Assembly (NCBI GenBank): GCA_016717305.1
Contig: JADKFY010000011.1
Location: 1-64,000, forward strand
DNA: 64,000 bases
Direction of reading: 5' to 3'
DNA from: Flavobacteriales bacterium
Lineage (GTDB): Bacteria > Bacteroidota > Bacteroidia > Flavobacteriales_F > PHOS-HE28
Shown here: positions 1 through 8,480 of the stretch, piece after piece
Layout: every line of letters starts with the position of its first letter
How positions within the stretch are numbered: the first letter of the stretch is position 1
Notes under the pieces: model-generated
Database searches by the model: none
What the model was told of the DNA's origin: nothing
Seen by the model: only the letters and a program-made list of their open reading frames with translations
Position numbers and translations under genes: made by a program

Positions 1-1
1 T

Positions 2-43
2 ATCTTGTTTCCCGCCGCGCGGAAGAAGAAGCAGAAGACGTGA
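2..43 (+). CDS. 3' end of an upstream gene (partial)
   Basis: An open frame enters from the left edge and stops with TGA at 41-43. The 13 visible residues end in a hydrophobic-aromatic piece followed by a lysine-rich tail (ARKKKQKT), as at the cytoplasmic end of a membrane protein. Too little is present to name a family, and the frame could be chance. The remaining 175 bases up to the next gene show no recognisable gene or strong hairpin. Confidence 0.3.
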   Translation: MLFPAARKKKQKT

Positions 44-218
44 GTTTGATCTCGGTTGATGGGGTGAATGTTGGATGTTCTGCACGGAACGTCGCCACCG
101 TTCTTGAACGGCGCAACCCTCAACCCATCTGCTACCTCTTCGTTCATCAACCATTTCAACGATTTCACTACCCCAACTTCTTCAACATTCAACTAGCTTT
201 ACCCCTTCATTCAGCACA

Positions 219-782
219 ATGGACCTAAGCAAGATCATTTCTGTGGCCGGTAAGTCCGGTCTGTTCCGTATCGTTGGGCAAGGCCGCCAAGCCGTGATCG
301 CGGAATCGTTGACCGATGGCAAGCGTATGCCGATCCCTTCGAGCATGCGCGTGAGCTCGCTGGAAGAGATCAGCATGTTCACTACCGGCGATGATGTTCC
401 ATTGGGCACCGTTTTGGAGAACCTGCACAAGGTTGAAAAGGGCAAGCCCAGCTTGGACCCTAAGGAAAGTGACGACAAGCTATTCACCAAATTGGGCGAG
501 GCATTGCCCGAGCATGACCGTGAGCGGATCTATGCCAGTGACGTACGTAAACTCTTCCTGTGGTATGATCAGTTGTTGAAGGCTGGTGAATTCGACAAGA
601 AGGAGAAGAAGGCCAAAGAGGAGAAGGAAGGCACGAAAGCGAAAAAGGCGGGAACCAAGAAGGAGGCTGACGGTGGAAAGCCAAAGGTTGCGGCCAAGAA
701 GAAAGCTGCCGGTCAAAAGGCAGCGGGTACAAGCAAGGCCAAGGCAACGACCATGCGCAAGAGTGCGCAACGGGGCGCGTGA
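219..782 (+). CDS. DUF5606 domain protein with lysine/alanine-rich tail
   Basis: The protein has 187 residues. Residues 1-125 match the DUF5606 family that I recognise from Bacteroidota: it opens MDLSKIISVAGKSGLF, followed by a VIAESLTDGKRMPIP segment and the conserved acidic stretch before LFLWYDQLL. The biochemical role of the family is unknown to me. From about residue 126 the sequence becomes a low-complexity tail of K, A, E and G containing several AAKKKA-like steps, like bacterial histone H1-type tails. That suggests nucleic-acid binding, which is inference. The start is the only ATG that gives the family N-terminus. No Shine-Dalgarno sequence is visible, as is usual in this phylum. Confidence 0.85.
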   Translation: MDLSKIISVAGKSGLFRIVGQGRQAVIAESLTDGKRMPIPSSMRVSSLEEISMFTTGDDVPLGTVLENLHKVEKGKPSLDPKESDDKLFTKLGEALPEHDRERIYASDVRKLFLWYDQLLKAGEFDKKEKKAKEEKEGTKAKKAGTKKEADGGKPKVAAKKKAAGQKAAGTSKAKATTMRKSAQRGA

Positions 783-928
783 TCCTTGCCTTTTGGTCCA
801 TGCCAGCCGGGAGGCAAGTGGACCTTTCTTGACGGTGTGATCGCCATGTTGGTGTGAATGATGTGAGGGGTTTGTAGCTCATGCCATCGCCACCTCCGTA
901 TATTCGCCATAATCATCGCAATTCGCTC

Positions 929-2917
929 ATGCGCGCTACCCTGCTGACCAAGGTCATCGTTCTTACTGTTCTCGCTGGTACGATCCTTCTTTTTGTGGCG
1001 TGGAACGGCAGCTCGTTACCGAGGGCCCATGCGCAACACCATTCCATTGAAGAACTGGAGCAATACCGCGATGGTGGGTTGTTGACGGAGGCGGAGAACA
1101 ATTACTTCAAGGGTAGTGGTACGTGCGCAGGTTGTCATGGTTTGGACGATGTGCCTCCGGTTTTCGCGAACACGAATAATGCGGGTGAGGACGTAAACCC
1201 TGCGGACCAATGGCGTTCAACCATGATGGGTAACTCCGCGCGTGATCCCTTCTGGCGCGCCAAGGTGAGCCACGAGACCAGTGTGAACCCCGCACACCAA
1301 GCCGCTCTTGAGGATAAGTGTACAAGTTGCCACGCACCCATGGCCCGGTACGACAAGTTCCTTTCCATTGGCGAGCATTATACGATCGCTGAACTGGAAC
1401 AGGATCCCTTGGCCTTGGACGGGGTTTCCTGTTTGGCCTGTCACATGCAAGGGCCGGACAGTATTGGTCTTTTGTTCTCAGGCAACCTGAAGTTCGATAC
1501 CAACCTCGTGGCTTATGGGCCTTACGATGCAAAGAATCTCTTTGGCGCACCAATGGTGGCCTTTGTAGGCTACGAGCCGCAATTTGGAGCCCAGATCAAC
1601 GATGCAGGGCTTTGTGCTGGCTGTCATACGCTGGTTACGGAGACCGCAGACTTGGATGGGAACTCGACCGAATTCCACTTCGCTGAGCAGGCCACCTACC
1701 ACGAATGGCTCAACTCCTCGTTCAATACGGACGTGGATCCAGAGAACGGCATTACGTGCCAAGGTTGCCACATGCCTCGGATCGACGACGCGATCGTGAT
1801 CTCTGCGCAGTACGATTTCTTGGATGCAGCAGAATATCGCCGTTCACCCTACGGCTTGCATTATTTCGTTGGCGGCAATTCCTTCATGTTGGAATTGCTG
1901 AAGAATAACAATGAGGCGTTGGGACTGACCGCGAGCACGACCCAATTCGATAGTACGATCGCACGCACGAACAACTTGTTGCAGAACAACACACTTTTGC
2001 TTTCAACCACCGTTACGGCGCGTAGTTTGGACACGGCCTTCATTGAAGTGGACCTGACCAATCTCGCCGGACACAAATTCCCCAGTGGTTACCCTGCCCG
2101 ACGTGCATTCGTTGAACTGATCGTGGAGAATGCCTTGGGCGATACGCTCTTCCGGAGCGGTGGCTGGGACCAGGACTATGAAGTGATCGGGCACGATGCC
2201 GAGTGGGAGCCGCACCACGATGTGATCAACCTGCCGGACCAAGCGCAGATCTATGAAATGGTCATGGCGGATGTGAACGGGAACAAGACAACGGTGTTGG
2301 AGCGTGCCAAGGAATCATTGAAGGATAACCGCCTTGCGCCACTGGGCTTCGTGAATTCACATCCGAGCATCGATACCATGTTGGTCGTTGGTGTGCCAGG
2401 CACGGATATGGATTTCAACAGGTTTGACAATGGAGTGGAAGGTAGTGGTACGGACCGGATACGTTACAACGTGCCAATGAACGGTTATGATGCGTTGATC
2501 ACCGTAAGGGCCAACGTGTGGTACCAAAGCGCACCACCACGTTGGATGGAGGAGATGTTCGACTACAATACTCCAGAGATCAACACCTTCAGGGACATGT
2601 ATGCTGCGGCGGATGGGACACCGGTCCTGATCCGTACGAGCGAGACCTCGGATCTTACTGTGGGGGTGGATGACCTTGCCGATCTTGGCGTGCGGATCTA
2701 TCCGAATCCGATCCGCGATGGTAACCTTCGGATCGATGGCCTGGATGAACGGATCCTGGATATTCAAGTCTACACTGCTTCCGGGGCCTTGGTGGCCACC
2801 CACAGACCGCTCGGTGCCAAAGCATGGCTAGTGCAACTGCCTCAACGCAACGCTACTTATCTGGTCGTGGTGCGAACAGCGAACCAACGCTTCGTGGAGA
2901 AAGTGGTGGCGTTCTGA
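929..2917 (+). CDS. Five-heme cytochrome c with T9SS type A sorting domain
   Basis: The 662-residue protein starts with a clear signal peptide (basic MRATLLTK, hydrophobic core, cleavage near AHA-Q). I chose the ATG at 929 because the in-frame ATG at 881 would put a polar peptide in front of it. Five CxxCH c-type heme sites lie near residues 66 (CAGCH), 131 (CTSCH), 168 (CLACH), 229 (CAGCH) and 277 (CQGCH). A long region without hemes follows. The last 80 residues form a T9SS sorting domain (YPNPIRDG near the start, ending VEKVVAF). The protein should receive heme in the periplasm and then be exported to the cell surface. An electron-transfer role at the surface is inferred. It is followed after 26 bases by a T9SS peptidase gene on the same strand. 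Confidence 0.85.
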   Translation: MRATLLTKVIVLTVLAGTILLFVAWNGSSLPRAHAQHHSIEELEQYRDGGLLTEAENNYFKGSGTCAGCHGLDDVPPVFANTNNAGEDVNPADQWRSTMMGNSARDPFWRAKVSHETSVNPAHQAALEDKCTSCHAPMARYDKFLSIGEHYTIAELEQDPLALDGVSCLACHMQGPDSIGLLFSGNLKFDTNLVAYGPYDAKNLFGAPMVAFVGYEPQFGAQINDAGLCAGCHTLVTETADLDGNSTEFHFAEQATYHEWLNSSFNTDVDPENGITCQGCHMPRIDDAIVISAQYDFLDAAEYRRSPYGLHYFVGGNSFMLELLKNNNEALGLTASTTQFDSTIARTNNLLQNNTLLLSTTVTARSLDTAFIEVDLTNLAGHKFPSGYPARRAFVELIVENALGDTLFRSGGWDQDYEVIGHDAEWEPHHDVINLPDQAQIYEMVMADVNGNKTTVLERAKESLKDNRLAPLGFVNSHPSIDTMLVVGVPGTDMDFNRFDNGVEGSGTDRIRYNVPMNGYDALITVRANVWYQSAPPRWMEEMFDYNTPEINTFRDMYAAADGTPVLIRTSETSDLTVGVDDLADLGVRIYPNPIRDGNLRIDGLDERILDIQVYTASGALVATHRPLGAKAWLVQLPQRNATYLVVVRTANQRFVEKVVAF

Positions 2918-2943
2918 TCCTGATCTATGCTCCTTTGTTTCCC

Positions 2944-4155
2944 ATGAGAAAAGCCCTGACCCTTCTTTGCACGTGTCTGTCCATCGCCGTAAATGCACAG
3001 GATCCGATCATTCAAACGATCATCGATGCCATGCGCATCGATTCCATGATCCATTACGTGGAAGAGCTTAGCGGAGAAGTGCCCATCGATCTGGGGACCG
3101 GCCCCACAACGATCTTGAGCAGGCACAAGAACAACGCGGGCAATACGGTAGCGCAGGATTACCTCATGCACAAGATGGAACAGTTCGGTTATGCACCGGT
3201 GCTGGAAGCCTTCAGTGCCACAGGGAACAATGTTCTGGTAACGAAGACGGGAACAGTATATCCCAATGAGTTCGTTATCCTCTGTGCGCACTACGATGCC
3301 ATGCCAAGCGGTTTGTTCAATGCACCCGCTGCGGACGATGATGGAAGTGGCTGCGGAGCGCTCCTCGAAGCGGCGCGTATCCTGCGCGATATCCCGTTCG
3401 AGTATTCCGTGATCTTCGCCTTTTGGGACGAAGAGGAACAAGGCTTGGTCGGCAGTGCTGCCAAGGCCCAACAAATGGCCGCCAATGATGTGCTGGTCCG
3501 TGGCGCGGTGAACATGGATGCGATCGCTTACGATGGCAACGGCGACACGCAAGCCCGTGTTCATTCCCGCCCGATCGCGAACTCACCCGAATTGGCCAAT
3601 ATCGCAATGACCGTTCGTGATGATTACGGGATCGACATCGACCTTTTGCTGACCACGCCGGGCGCCACGTACAGTGACCATGCTTCGTTCTGGACGGCCG
3701 GTTACGGAGCCATACTCATGATCGAGGAGTTCGGTGCCGATGGGAATCCACACTACCATACGCCGACTGATCTGGTGGAGTACTTCGATGTGCCCTACTA
3801 CGAGAAAATGGCGCGTCTTTCAATTGCTACGTTCGCGACGATCGCTGTTCCTGTGGATATCACGAGTGAAGTGGCAAGCGTTCCATCAGCAAACTCGAAT
3901 ACGATCTATGCCTATCCAAACCCAACGGAGACCGATGCCATGGTCTGGTTGGAAATATCATCCGCCGAACGCTATCACGTTGCATTGATCGATGCGTTGG
4001 GACAAGTCGTTGCGGAACTGCACAATGGTCCAATCGCAAGTGGCAAGCAGGCATTCAAATTGCCCTTGGCCAAACTGGCCGCAGGGACGTATTCAGTGGT
4101 GGCAACTGCGGCAAGCGGTAAAACGTTGAACACCCGGGTCGTACGCACTCCGTAA
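2944..4155 (+). CDS. M28 family zinc aminopeptidase with T9SS sorting domain
   Basis: The protein has 403 residues. The ATG at 2944 begins a typical signal peptide (MRKALTLLCTCLSIAVNAQ), so the longer frame from 2824, which overlaps the cytochrome gene, is not used. The M28 di-zinc site is complete: CAHYDAM (His and Asp), ADDDGSGCGALLEAARIL (bridging Asp), WDEEEQGLVGS (catalytic and ligand Glu pair), NMDAIAY (Asp) and SDHASFW (His). The C-terminal 75 residues contain YPNPTETDA and a beta-rich T9SS type A domain. Secreted M28 enzymes release N-terminal amino acids from peptides, so a nutritional role is likely. It probably forms a transcription unit with the upstream cytochrome gene. Confidence 0.88.
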   Translation: MRKALTLLCTCLSIAVNAQDPIIQTIIDAMRIDSMIHYVEELSGEVPIDLGTGPTTILSRHKNNAGNTVAQDYLMHKMEQFGYAPVLEAFSATGNNVLVTKTGTVYPNEFVILCAHYDAMPSGLFNAPAADDDGSGCGALLEAARILRDIPFEYSVIFAFWDEEEQGLVGSAAKAQQMAANDVLVRGAVNMDAIAYDGNGDTQARVHSRPIANSPELANIAMTVRDDYGIDIDLLLTTPGATYSDHASFWTAGYGAILMIEEFGADGNPHYHTPTDLVEYFDVPYYEKMARLSIATFATIAVPVDITSEVASVPSANSNTIYAYPNPTETDAMVWLEISSAERYHVALIDALGQVVAELHNGPIASGKQAFKLPLAKLAAGTYSVVATAASGKTLNTRVVRTP

Positions 4156-4170
4156 CCGCGAAGCCGTGGT

Positions 4171-4806
4171 TCACTGCTTGCTGAACGGAATGTTCTGTGG
4201 GCCAGAAGGACCTTCAACGCGAAGGATGTAGTTCCCATTGGCGAGATCTTCCGTACCGATCGTGAGTAGACCTGAGCCTTTCGCTTCCGAGTTCTCCACC
4301 AGTCTACCGTCCATTCCCAAGATCGTGACTCGTGTGATCATACGCTGGCCAACGCCGACAAAGAGCGCGCTTCGAACCGGGTTCGGGTGAAGCGTGATCG
4401 GGGCGTATCCTGTGGGTTCAACGATCGAATTGATGACCTCCACCACTGTGATGGTACCGGACTGCGTGATCGCGTGCCCATCGGAGTCGCAATGGTAGTT
4501 GTACAAGCCCGGTAGGTCGAAACGATGATCAAAATGGTAATCCCCGTTCTGCGGCATGCCGGAATAGAAGGCTTCCGGATTTCCCGGAAATGTGGTCAAC
4601 GTGCCATTCACATTGTGAGTGCCGGAGACGTTCAGCCAACGCACGGTATCCCCTTGGTTGATGGTAAGATCGGTAGGCGAGTAGTAGGGAGGTGTCGTTT
4701 GGGAGATGGTACTACCTCCCATTTGAACGACATGTACCACTTGTGCAGTGGAACAAAAGCAAAGTGCAAGAGCGGCAGGCAGTGTTGTGAAGAAGCGAAA
4801 GGTCAT
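4171..4806 (-). CDS. Secreted cupredoxin-like protein with T9SS sorting domain
   Basis: The protein has 211 residues. It starts with a signal peptide ending near CSTAQ, followed by a plastocyanin-like fold at about 25-125: DLTINQGDTVRW, GTHNVNG with the first copper His, and GLYNYHCDSDGH carrying a Cys and the second His. The usual axial Met is missing and a Gln follows four residues after the His. The C-to-H spacing is also longer than in plastocyanins. Residues 135-211 form a type A sorting domain (LHPNPVRS). It is convergent with the M28 gene, with only 15 bases between the stops. Copper binding and electron transfer are plausible given the neighbouring cytochrome, but the altered ligand set makes this uncertain. 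Confidence 0.75.
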   Translation of the reverse strand: MTFRFFTTLPAALALCFCSTAQVVHVVQMGGSTISQTTPPYYSPTDLTINQGDTVRWLNVSGTHNVNGTLTTFPGNPEAFYSGMPQNGDYHFDHRFDLPGLYNYHCDSDGHAITQSGTITVVEVINSIVEPTGYAPITLHPNPVRSALFVGVGQRMITRVTILGMDGRLVENSEAKGSGLLTIGTEDLANGNYILRVEGPSGPQNIPFSKQ

Positions 4807-4861
4807 ATGGTGTTGAGGTATGTTGTGTTTAGAGTTCCAGTAGGGTCAATTTCTAGCGCAT

Positions 4862-7024
4862 TCAAGGTTGGATCACGGAGTCAATGTGGTCCAACACCTT
4901 GGTGATTAAATGTAAGCGGTCGTTGCCACGCACGTTGTGGCCGTGACCGGGGTAATTGAAGAAGTCCACTTGAACGCCAGTTTCCACGCAAGCTTTCAGG
5001 AAGCGATAGGAGTGCTCCGGCAATACGGTGTCATCTTTTCCACCGGTTATGATCAATAGGTCGTCCTGCAATTTATCTGCGATCGTGGGCAGCGTGGTGT
5101 TCTTGTATCCTTCAGGATTTTCGGTAGGTGTGTCCATGTAACGCTCGGTGTACATCACTTCATACAAGCTCCAATCCATGACCGGACCACCGGCCACACC
5201 CACTTTGAAAACACCTGGATTGCGCGCCAACAACGCCGTTGTCATGTGGCCTCCGAAGCTCCAGCCGTGTACCGCGAAACGCTCGCCATCCACGTAGGGC
5301 AAGGTCTTCAAAAAGGCCACACCGCGCATCTGGTCCTTCACTTCGGTTATGCCGAGCTGGCGGAAGACGGCCTGTTCGTAATCGCGCCCACGATGGTCAC
5401 TGCCGTGGCCATCAACGGTCCAGACCAAGTAGCCGCGCTCCGCTGCTTCGTACATCCATGTACTACCGCCACCAAAAAAGGAGTTGGTCACCAGTTGAAG
5501 GTGTGGGCCGTTGTACAAGTAGATCAACACGGGGTATTTACGTGAAGGATCGAAACCGCTCGGTTTGATGAGCCGTGCATTCATGAAGTCGCCATTCTCT
5601 CCGGGGATCACCATGGTCTCGATCGTACCAATGGTCGTCCCGGTGAAGGGGTCCTTCGATGTCATAATGTCTTTCTTGATGCTCCCGGTAAATGCATCAC
5701 GCAGAACGGTGCGGCCCGGAACCGAAAGACTGCTCCAGGTGTCGATCAATGTTGTGCCGTCACTGCTCAATTGGCCATGATGCGTGCCTTCTTCCTCGGT
5801 CAATCGGCGGGTCTTTCCACTTTTCAGTTCCACGCGATAGAGTTGCGTTTCCATCGCACCGGATGGCCTTCCTGCTTCGATCATCGCAGAGCCTTCAACG
5901 ATCATGTAGGTCTCTTTCGGGTCCATGCCCACGATATCCTTCACCAACCAATTGCCCTTGGTCAGTTGGCGTTGAAGGCCTTTCTTCACATCGTATAGGT
6001 ACACGTGATCCCAGCCATCGCGCTCACTGCGCCAAAGGAATTTGTTCGGATCGGTCTTCAGGAATTGGGCGGGATGTTCGGGCTCCAAGTAATTCGCGCT
6101 GTGCTCTTCCAACAGTGTCGCCAAGGGTTCGCCAGTGCTGATGTCATAGCGCACCAATCGTAGGTTCTCGGTCATCCGGTCCAGGTGTACCACATGCACG
6201 TATCGGCCTTCGGTGTCCCACGAAATGTTCGTGAGGTATTGGTCCAACGGTTCACCGGTGCGCAGGAATACAGTGGTCTTCTTCGACCTGTCGTATATGC
6301 CAACAGTCACGTGATGACTGGTGCCTCCGGCCATCGGGTAGCGGATCTTGTCGAAGGTGCTCGGGGTGGTGCCGATGTCTTCCAAGAAGTACGGTGAGAC
6401 CATCGTTTCATCCATCCGATAGAAAGCCAACTTTTCACCCTTCGGATCCCAGAACGTCCCTTTCACTATCCCGTATTCTTGGCGGTGTACGGCCTTTCCG
6501 TTCACGATCCCATCTGCTCCATCCTGGGTTATTTCCACCGCCGCTTCGTTGGGTCCAGCTGGTTGAACAAACAGGTTGTTCTCCACCGTGTAAGCGATGG
6601 CTCCGGAAACTGCCGCGATGTCCTCGTTCTCTGCTTCGGCTGCCAAGGAAATACAGTTAGCGGCTTTCGTGCCCAGTTCATACGTGCAGAAGTTTCCGCG
6701 ATGAAGGTAGCGGAATACCGTTGGTGACAACCATTCCACCTGCGGGACCGATCTCACTTTTACACTATCCGTAATGCTCGCATTGAAGGTTGGGAGGTCC
6801 AGCACTGGGATGTCTTCTGAGGTGTCGAGGGAGCCCTTCATCAAACTGCCATCCTTCACGTAGCTGTATGCCGCTGTTCCTTCGATCCATTGCAAGCCCT
6901 TCACGCGTTCCGGTGTGAATTCCGAATACGCCTTCAAGACGGCATCGCTCAAGGTGAGCGCTTTCTGAGCCCAAGTCGGGGATCCGAGAAGTGCGATGAA
7001 AAGAAGGAGCAGGGTCTTACGCAT
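4862..7024 (-). CDS. S9B prolyl oligopeptidase, DPP4-type
   Basis: The protein has 720 residues. The ATG at 7024 precedes a signal peptide (MRKTLLLLFIALLGSPTWAQ). An upstream in-frame start at 7171 would run through the hairpin at 7119-7154 and is rejected. Residues 30-480 form the DPPIV_N beta-propeller, with the HRQEYGIVKGTFW segment typical of bacterial dipeptidyl peptidase IV relatives. The C-terminal alpha/beta-hydrolase has the triad Ser589 (GWSFGGHM), Asp664 (GGKDDTV) and His696 (GHGHNV). There is no sorting domain, so it is probably periplasmic. It should release dipeptides, often X-Pro, from oligopeptides and so act after secreted proteases such as the M28 enzyme. Confidence 0.9.
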   Translation of the reverse strand: MRKTLLLLFIALLGSPTWAQKALTLSDAVLKAYSEFTPERVKGLQWIEGTAAYSYVKDGSLMKGSLDTSEDIPVLDLPTFNASITDSVKVRSVPQVEWLSPTVFRYLHRGNFCTYELGTKAANCISLAAEAENEDIAAVSGAIAYTVENNLFVQPAGPNEAAVEITQDGADGIVNGKAVHRQEYGIVKGTFWDPKGEKLAFYRMDETMVSPYFLEDIGTTPSTFDKIRYPMAGGTSHHVTVGIYDRSKKTTVFLRTGEPLDQYLTNISWDTEGRYVHVVHLDRMTENLRLVRYDISTGEPLATLLEEHSANYLEPEHPAQFLKTDPNKFLWRSERDGWDHVYLYDVKKGLQRQLTKGNWLVKDIVGMDPKETYMIVEGSAMIEAGRPSGAMETQLYRVELKSGKTRRLTEEEGTHHGQLSSDGTTLIDTWSSLSVPGRTVLRDAFTGSIKKDIMTSKDPFTGTTIGTIETMVIPGENGDFMNARLIKPSGFDPSRKYPVLIYLYNGPHLQLVTNSFFGGGSTWMYEAAERGYLVWTVDGHGSDHRGRDYEQAVFRQLGITEVKDQMRGVAFLKTLPYVDGERFAVHGWSFGGHMTTALLARNPGVFKVGVAGGPVMDWSLYEVMYTERYMDTPTENPEGYKNTTLPTIADKLQDDLLIITGGKDDTVLPEHSYRFLKACVETGVQVDFFNYPGHGHNVRGNDRLHLITKVLDHIDSVIQP

Positions 7025-7047
7025 GGTCGCTTTGCATTCGAGGGAGG

Positions 7048-7055
7048 CGAAGATA
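7048..7055 (-). promoter_or_regulatory. Candidate -7 box TATCTTCG for the S9 peptidase gene
   Basis: On the minus strand the box TATCTTCG lies 23 bases upstream of the ATG at 7024. It is close to the Bacteroidota -7 consensus TAnnTTTG, and the identical octamer occurs before gyrB and before the PorE-like gene in this window. No clear -33 TTG is visible. Confidence 0.4.
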
Positions 7056-7118
7056 ACCGGAGCGTGAAGGATGTCGTTTATCGCGGAACTAAGCGCCGCC
7101 TTGTGGCTTGATTGGTGT

Positions 7119-7154
7119 AAACCGTGTCCCGCAGCCCCATGCGGGACACGGTTT
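7119..7154. terminator. Perfect 15-bp hairpin between S9 peptidase and peroxidase genes
   Basis: The left arm AAACCGTGTCCCGCA (7119-7133) and its exact complement (7140-7154) enclose a six-base loop, GCCCCA. It lies downstream of the peroxidase gene, which ends at 7193 on the minus strand, so it can terminate that transcript. There is no long U tract beyond the stem. Half of the same element occurs again at 8419-8445. Confidence 0.6.
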
Positions 7155-7192
7155 GTTGAGTTTGCCGACAAGACCTACGTGTCCCATTTGTC

Positions 7193-8275
7193 TCACTGCC
7201 TTGGATCCGAGAACCGTGGATCATGTAGGAACGTACTGTCCGTTAACGCTTGCAAAAAGGTCACAAGGTCTTTGCGTTCTTGCGCGTCCAACTTTACCAC
7301 ACCCAGTTTCCAGGCGAACATGTGGTCATGGAAGTTCGGTGTGTTCAGGTGGACATCATCCGCATAGAAATCCACGACTTCTTCCAGTGTTGCGAAACGA
7401 CCATCGTGCATGTAAGGCGCGCTGGCAGCGATGTTGCGCAAGGCGGGGGTCTTGAACAACCCAAAGTGGCGGTACAAGCCCGTGCGCTCGCCCAAGCCCT
7501 TGTCGGTGGGCATACTGTCCAGACCGATGTTGATCATGTCGTGGTCCGCGAACAAGGGTGGTTCGTGGCAATCCACACAATGCGCACCGCCGAAAAAGAG
7601 TTCCTTCCCTCGGATCTCCGCTGGTGTCAGTGCTGTGCTGTCGCAACCGTATTGGAACCGATCGAAGGGGGAATCGAAACTGATCAAGGTCCGTTCGAAT
7701 TGCGCCAAAGCGAAGGATACGTGCAGGCTATCGATCTCCATGGTGCCGAATGCTGCGTCGAACTGTGCTGCATAACCGGGCAGGTCGCGCAACCGTTGCA
7801 GAACCTCGGGCCACGCGTTGAACATTTCACGGTGATCATTCACGGGTTCCAAGGCTTGCAACTCCAAGCTCATGGCACGCGCATCCCAAAAGAAGAAATG
7901 GCCCCATGCCAAATTCATCAATGCCATGGAATTCCGATGACCAAGATCGCCTTCTATTCCCATCGAAAAACGCCGCGGGTCGCTGAAGGCGTGTTCCTGG
8001 ATATGGCAACTGGAACAAGCGAGGGTGCCGTCCCGTGAAAGTGCCTTCTCGTAGAACAGTCGTCGACCCAAAGCAATGCCTTCAACGGTCAACGGATTAT
8101 CCGATGGAACGTACATGGTGTGTATCGAATCCGTCGCCCACGTTGGGATCTCCAAGGTGTAGGGTGTAGGCCCAAGATCAGGCAACGATGGAACGATTGC
8201 ACGTTCCGAACTGCAAGCGATCACGAACACCAAGGTGCAGATGATAATTACAACTCTCCCTTTGCGCTGCGCCAT
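7193..8275 (-). CDS. Di-heme cytochrome c peroxidase / MauG family lipoprotein
   Basis: The protein has 360 residues. The N-terminus has a hydrophobic stretch ending in a lipobox (VFVIAC, Cys21), so it should be a lipoprotein facing the periplasm or outer membrane. Two c-heme sites are seen: CSSCH within the family motif around SSCHIQEHAFSD (about 85-97), and CVDCHEP (about 235-241). GRRLFYEKALSRDGTLAC before the first heme and PALRNIAASAPYMHDGRFATLEEVVDFY near the end are family hallmarks. Classical members reduce hydrogen peroxide with electrons from small cytochromes or cupredoxins, but related MauG-like proteins do other oxidations, so the substrate is not certain. Confidence 0.88.
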   Translation of the reverse strand: MAQRKGRVVIIICTLVFVIACSSERAIVPSLPDLGPTPYTLEIPTWATDSIHTMYVPSDNPLTVEGIALGRRLFYEKALSRDGTLACSSCHIQEHAFSDPRRFSMGIEGDLGHRNSMALMNLAWGHFFFWDARAMSLELQALEPVNDHREMFNAWPEVLQRLRDLPGYAAQFDAAFGTMEIDSLHVSFALAQFERTLISFDSPFDRFQYGCDSTALTPAEIRGKELFFGGAHCVDCHEPPLFADHDMINIGLDSMPTDKGLGERTGLYRHFGLFKTPALRNIAASAPYMHDGRFATLEEVVDFYADDVHLNTPNFHDHMFAWKLGVVKLDAQERKDLVTFLQALTDSTFLHDPRFSDPRQ

Positions 8276-8418
8276 TCAGCTCGCGAAGTTGGGACAACTT
8301 GACGTGCAACTCGCCAATAACATGCTGAAAATTCAGACCTTCCTTGGTTTTCTTGCATCGAAATTGATCGTGCAAGCAAGAGAAGAACAGTCGATCTATT
8401 CCCGTCCATTCCCGTTCT

Positions 8419-8445
8419 CCCGCAGCCCCATGCGGGACACGGTTT
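8419..8445. repeat. Second, truncated copy of the intergenic hairpin repeat
   Basis: These 27 bases are identical to 7128-7154: CCCGCA, loop GCCCCA, TGCGGG, then ACACGGTTT. The outer part of the left arm is missing, so only a six-base-pair hairpin can form. It lies in the 205-base gap between the peroxidase start (8275) and the murB stop (8481). Two copies 1.3 kb apart in intergenic DNA suggest an interspersed element. Confidence 0.6.
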
Positions 8446-8480
8446 CTTCCTTTCGCCAACCGATCCACGGTAAGCCTCGA

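Noticed and set aside
98..111. Palindrome CCGTTC-TT-GAACGG as a terminator of the left-edge gene
   Set aside because: The loop would be two bases and the stem six, with no T-run. Too weak.
881..928. Upstream ATG for the multi-heme cytochrome
   Set aside because: It would put 16 polar residues before an otherwise perfect signal peptide.
2857..3564. Minus-strand open frame of 235 codons opposite the M28 peptidase
   Set aside because: The complete metal-ligand set of M28 lies on the plus strand. The minus frame has no recognisable feature.
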